In this document: piece after piece, positions 62,519 to 64,000 of the stretch
How the letters are laid out: the number at the start of each line of letters is the position of its first letter
Position numbering within the stretch: position 1 is the first letter of the stretch
Assembly (NCBI RefSeq): GCF_014490575.1
Contig: NZ_CP061033.1
Span: 1,922,001-1,986,000, forward strand
From: Corynebacterium zhongnanshanii
Lineage (GTDB): Bacteria; Actinomycetota; Actinomycetes; Mycobacteriales; Mycobacteriaceae
Length of the DNA: 64,000 nucleotides
Direction of reading: 5' to 3'
The notes under the pieces: model-generated
The model's database searches: none
Told to the model about the DNA's origin: nothing
Seen by the model: only the letters and a program-made list of their open reading frames with translations
Position numbers and translations under genes: made by a program

Positions 62519-63514
62519 GTGAGTACACACATCGCATCGGGTTACCCCGAGGGCACACCCGCGGACTTGTCAGTGCAATCTGGCCGGGAGCTTCCTGCTG
62601 ATTATCCCCGGGAGTGGTTGGAGTTTCTGGACCCCGCTGATCCTGAGCACATTATTTCTCTGGATCTGACGTGGTTGCTGTCGTCGTATCGTTGCCGCTT
62701 TGGCACTGAATCCTGTCTTGGAATCGACGCCGGCGCGCGCGACGTCGGCTGTTGCGGACATGGGGCGTTTCTGACGGACGAGGATGACCGTTCTCGTCTG
62801 CGTGAGATGGCGGAGCGTTTGGGGCCTGAGGATTGGCAGCATTGGGGACGTTGTCACGAGCAAGCGGGCGATCCTGCCGGGCACGCCACAGGCCGCGAAG
62901 GGGCAGGCGCGAGCACAGACGCAGACGCGGGCGTTCGCGGGAGCGGCGAGCAGGAGCGCCTCGAGCAGGGACGCGTGGAGCCGTGGCTGGAGTGGGACGA
63001 GCTGGAAAACGATGAGGGCGAGATGGAACCCGCGCTCAAGACCGTGGTCGTCGACGGCGCGTGCATCTTCGCCAACCGCGCGGGCTTCCCCGCGGGAACC
63101 GGCTGCGCGCTGCACGCCTATGCCCTCAAGCACGGGCTGTCCATCGTGGACTCCAAGCCGGAGGTGTGCTGGCAGCTTCCCCTGCGCCGGCTTGAAGAGT
63201 GGGAGGTTCGTCCCGACGGCGTGGAGCAGCTGCGCACCACCATCACCGAATACAACCGCCGGGGTTGGGGCAACGGCGGCGAGGACTTCGACTGGTACTG
63301 CACCACTGACCCCACCTGCCATGCAGGGGCCGATCCCCTGTGGCGCACGCACAAGGAGGAGTTGGAGGAGCTCATCGGAGCCCCGGCCTACGAGGTGCTG
63401 GCGCAGCATTGCGAGCAGCGGGAGAAGCTCGCCGCGCTGTCGCCCAGCGGGCTCCCATTGATTGCGATTCATCCGGCGACGCTGGAGCAGCGTCGCCGGG
63501 AATCGCAGGCCTAG
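62519..63514 (+). CDS. Conserved hypothetical protein, Rv0495c-like
   Basis: A 331-residue soluble protein. It shows a Cys cluster ([24 protein letters not shown], about residues 60-84) that could bind a metal, a later [26 protein letters not shown], and a conserved CWQLPLRR segment. It sits between ppx and regX3 as Rv0495c does. A hydrophilic Gly/Asp/Glu-rich insertion lies around 118-165. GTG at 62519 is chosen on promoter spacing; GTG at 62513 is possible. The stop overlaps that of regX3 by 4 bp. Confidence 0.75.
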   Translation: MSTHIASGYPEGTPADLSVQSGRELPADYPREWLEFLDPADPEHIISLDLTWLLSSYRCRFGTESCLGIDAGARDVGCCGHGAFLTDEDDRSRLREMAERLGPEDWQHWGRCHEQAGDPAGHATGREGAGASTDADAGVRGSGEQERLEQGRVEPWLEWDELENDEGEMEPALKTVVVDGACIFANRAGFPAGTGCALHAYALKHGLSIVDSKPEVCWQLPLRRLEEWEVRPDGVEQLRTTITEYNRRGWGNGGEDFDWYCTTDPTCHAGADPLWRTHKEELEELIGAPAYEVLAQHCEQREKLAALSPSGLPLIAIHPATLEQRRRESQA

Positions 63515-64000
63515 GCCTCGAACTTGTAGCCCAGCCCGCGCACCGTCACCAGAATCTGCGGGCGGGACGGCTCCTCCTCAATCTTGGAGCGCAGACGCTT
63601 GATGTGAACATCCAGCGTCTTCGTATCGCCCACATAGTCCGCGCCCCACACCCGGTCAATCAACTGCCCACGCGTCAACACCCGGCCGCTATTGCGCATC
63701 AGGTACTCCAGCAGATCGAACTCCTTCAGCGGCAGCTGGACCCGCTGCCCATCCACGGTCACGATATGCCGCTCAACATCCAACACCACGCGCCCCTCGC
63801 GGAACACCAGGCCGTCGTCCGCGTCCTCGGCCGGGATCTCGTTATCCCCTCCCCGACGCAACACAGCGCGGATACGAGCGATCAGCTCCCGGGCAAAGTA
63901 CGGCTTGGTGACATAGTCGTCCGCGCCCAACTCCAAACCAACAACCTTGTCGATCTCGCTATCCCGCGCGGTCACCATAATGACCGGCACGCTGGAGGTC
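63511..64000 (-). CDS. regX3: Response regulator RegX3, N-terminus beyond window
   Basis: The last 163 residues of an OmpR-type response regulator; the gene continues past the right edge. The end of the receiver domain is seen ([45 protein letters not shown], with the conserved Lys), then the winged-helix domain ending in [10 protein letters not shown]. Synteny (Rv0491) and the [19 protein letters not shown] segment support RegX3, the regulator of phosphate starvation, paired with SenX3. The phosphorylated Asp lies outside the window. Confidence 0.9.
   Translation of the reverse strand, partial: TSSVPVIMVTARDSEIDKVVGLELGADDYVTKPYFARELIARIRAVLRRGGDNEIPAEDADDGLVFREGRVVLDVERHIVTVDGQRVQLPLKEFDLLEYLMRNSGRVLTRGQLIDRVWGADYVGDTKTLDVHIKRLRSKIEEEPSRPQILVTVRGLGYKFEA

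Overview
This is a 64 kb stretch of the chromosome of a high-GC actinobacterium, almost certainly a Corynebacterium. The basis is gene order plus protein identity: regX3, ppx, proC, an excisionase-like HTH gene, bS22, a serB1-like HAD gene, a glutaredoxin-like gene, hemA-hemC-hemD, hemB, hemL, the cytochrome c maturation genes (resA-ccdA-resB-ccsB) and the menaquinone genes (menA, menE, menB, menC, menD, menG) follow the shared mycobacterial/corynebacterial order. The species cannot be named from the sequence.

Layout. 1-13.8 kb: menaquinone biosynthesis (menG, mgtA-type mannosyltransferase, DUF3592, menD, Na+/H+ antiporter, menC, menB, DoxX, an orphan gene, menE, menA) and two small membrane-protein genes. 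13.8-17 kb: a non-coding, repeat-rich region with a DUF222-HNH (13E12-type) gene between two related repeats that have imperfect terminal inverted repeats. 17-21.3 kb: a short-chain dehydrogenase, an APH-fold kinase, rmlA and rmlC. 21.4-25.6 kb: a ferric-siderophore ABC importer with an iron-operator-like dyad. 25.7-27 kb: an MHS-type MFS symporter. 27-32.3 kb: a visibly AT-richer island (MarR, SRPBCC, stand-alone ribB, acyltransferase, MMPL exporter) that ends at a 43-bp remnant of the MHS gene. 32.3-40.2 kb: rmlB, cytochrome c maturation, a histidine phosphatase, hemL. 40.3-44.4 kb: a P-type-ATPase-like protein that has lost every catalytic motif, and two membrane proteins. 44.4-46.9 kb: an AT-richer accessory patch with a broken secreted-peptide gene and paired membrane-protein paralogues. 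46.9-55 kb: hemB, hemD, hemC, hemA, with a DUF6777 surface-protein gene bracketed by near-identical palindromes. 55-64 kb: the conserved glutaredoxin/serB1/CitMHS/bS22/HTH/proC/ppx/regX3 block.

How it fits together. The core genes make the respiratory chain's quinone (men), its haem (hem) and covalently haemylated cytochrome c (res/ccs). hemE and hemY are not in the window. Around this core sit envelope-sugar genes (mgtA, rml) and iron uptake.

Transcription signals. Many genes share one arrangement: a TANNNT -10 hexamer, 6-8 (usually exactly 7) bases, then ATG or GTG with no Shine-Dalgarno sequence. This implies leaderless mRNAs, and I used it to choose many start codons. The most unusual items are the shared-TA divergent menB/menC promoter, the paired repeats around the HNH gene, the dead P-type ATPase, the ribB-acyltransferase-MMPL island, and vestigial gene ends that mark recombination junctions. 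I saw no rRNA or tRNA genes and no CRISPR array.
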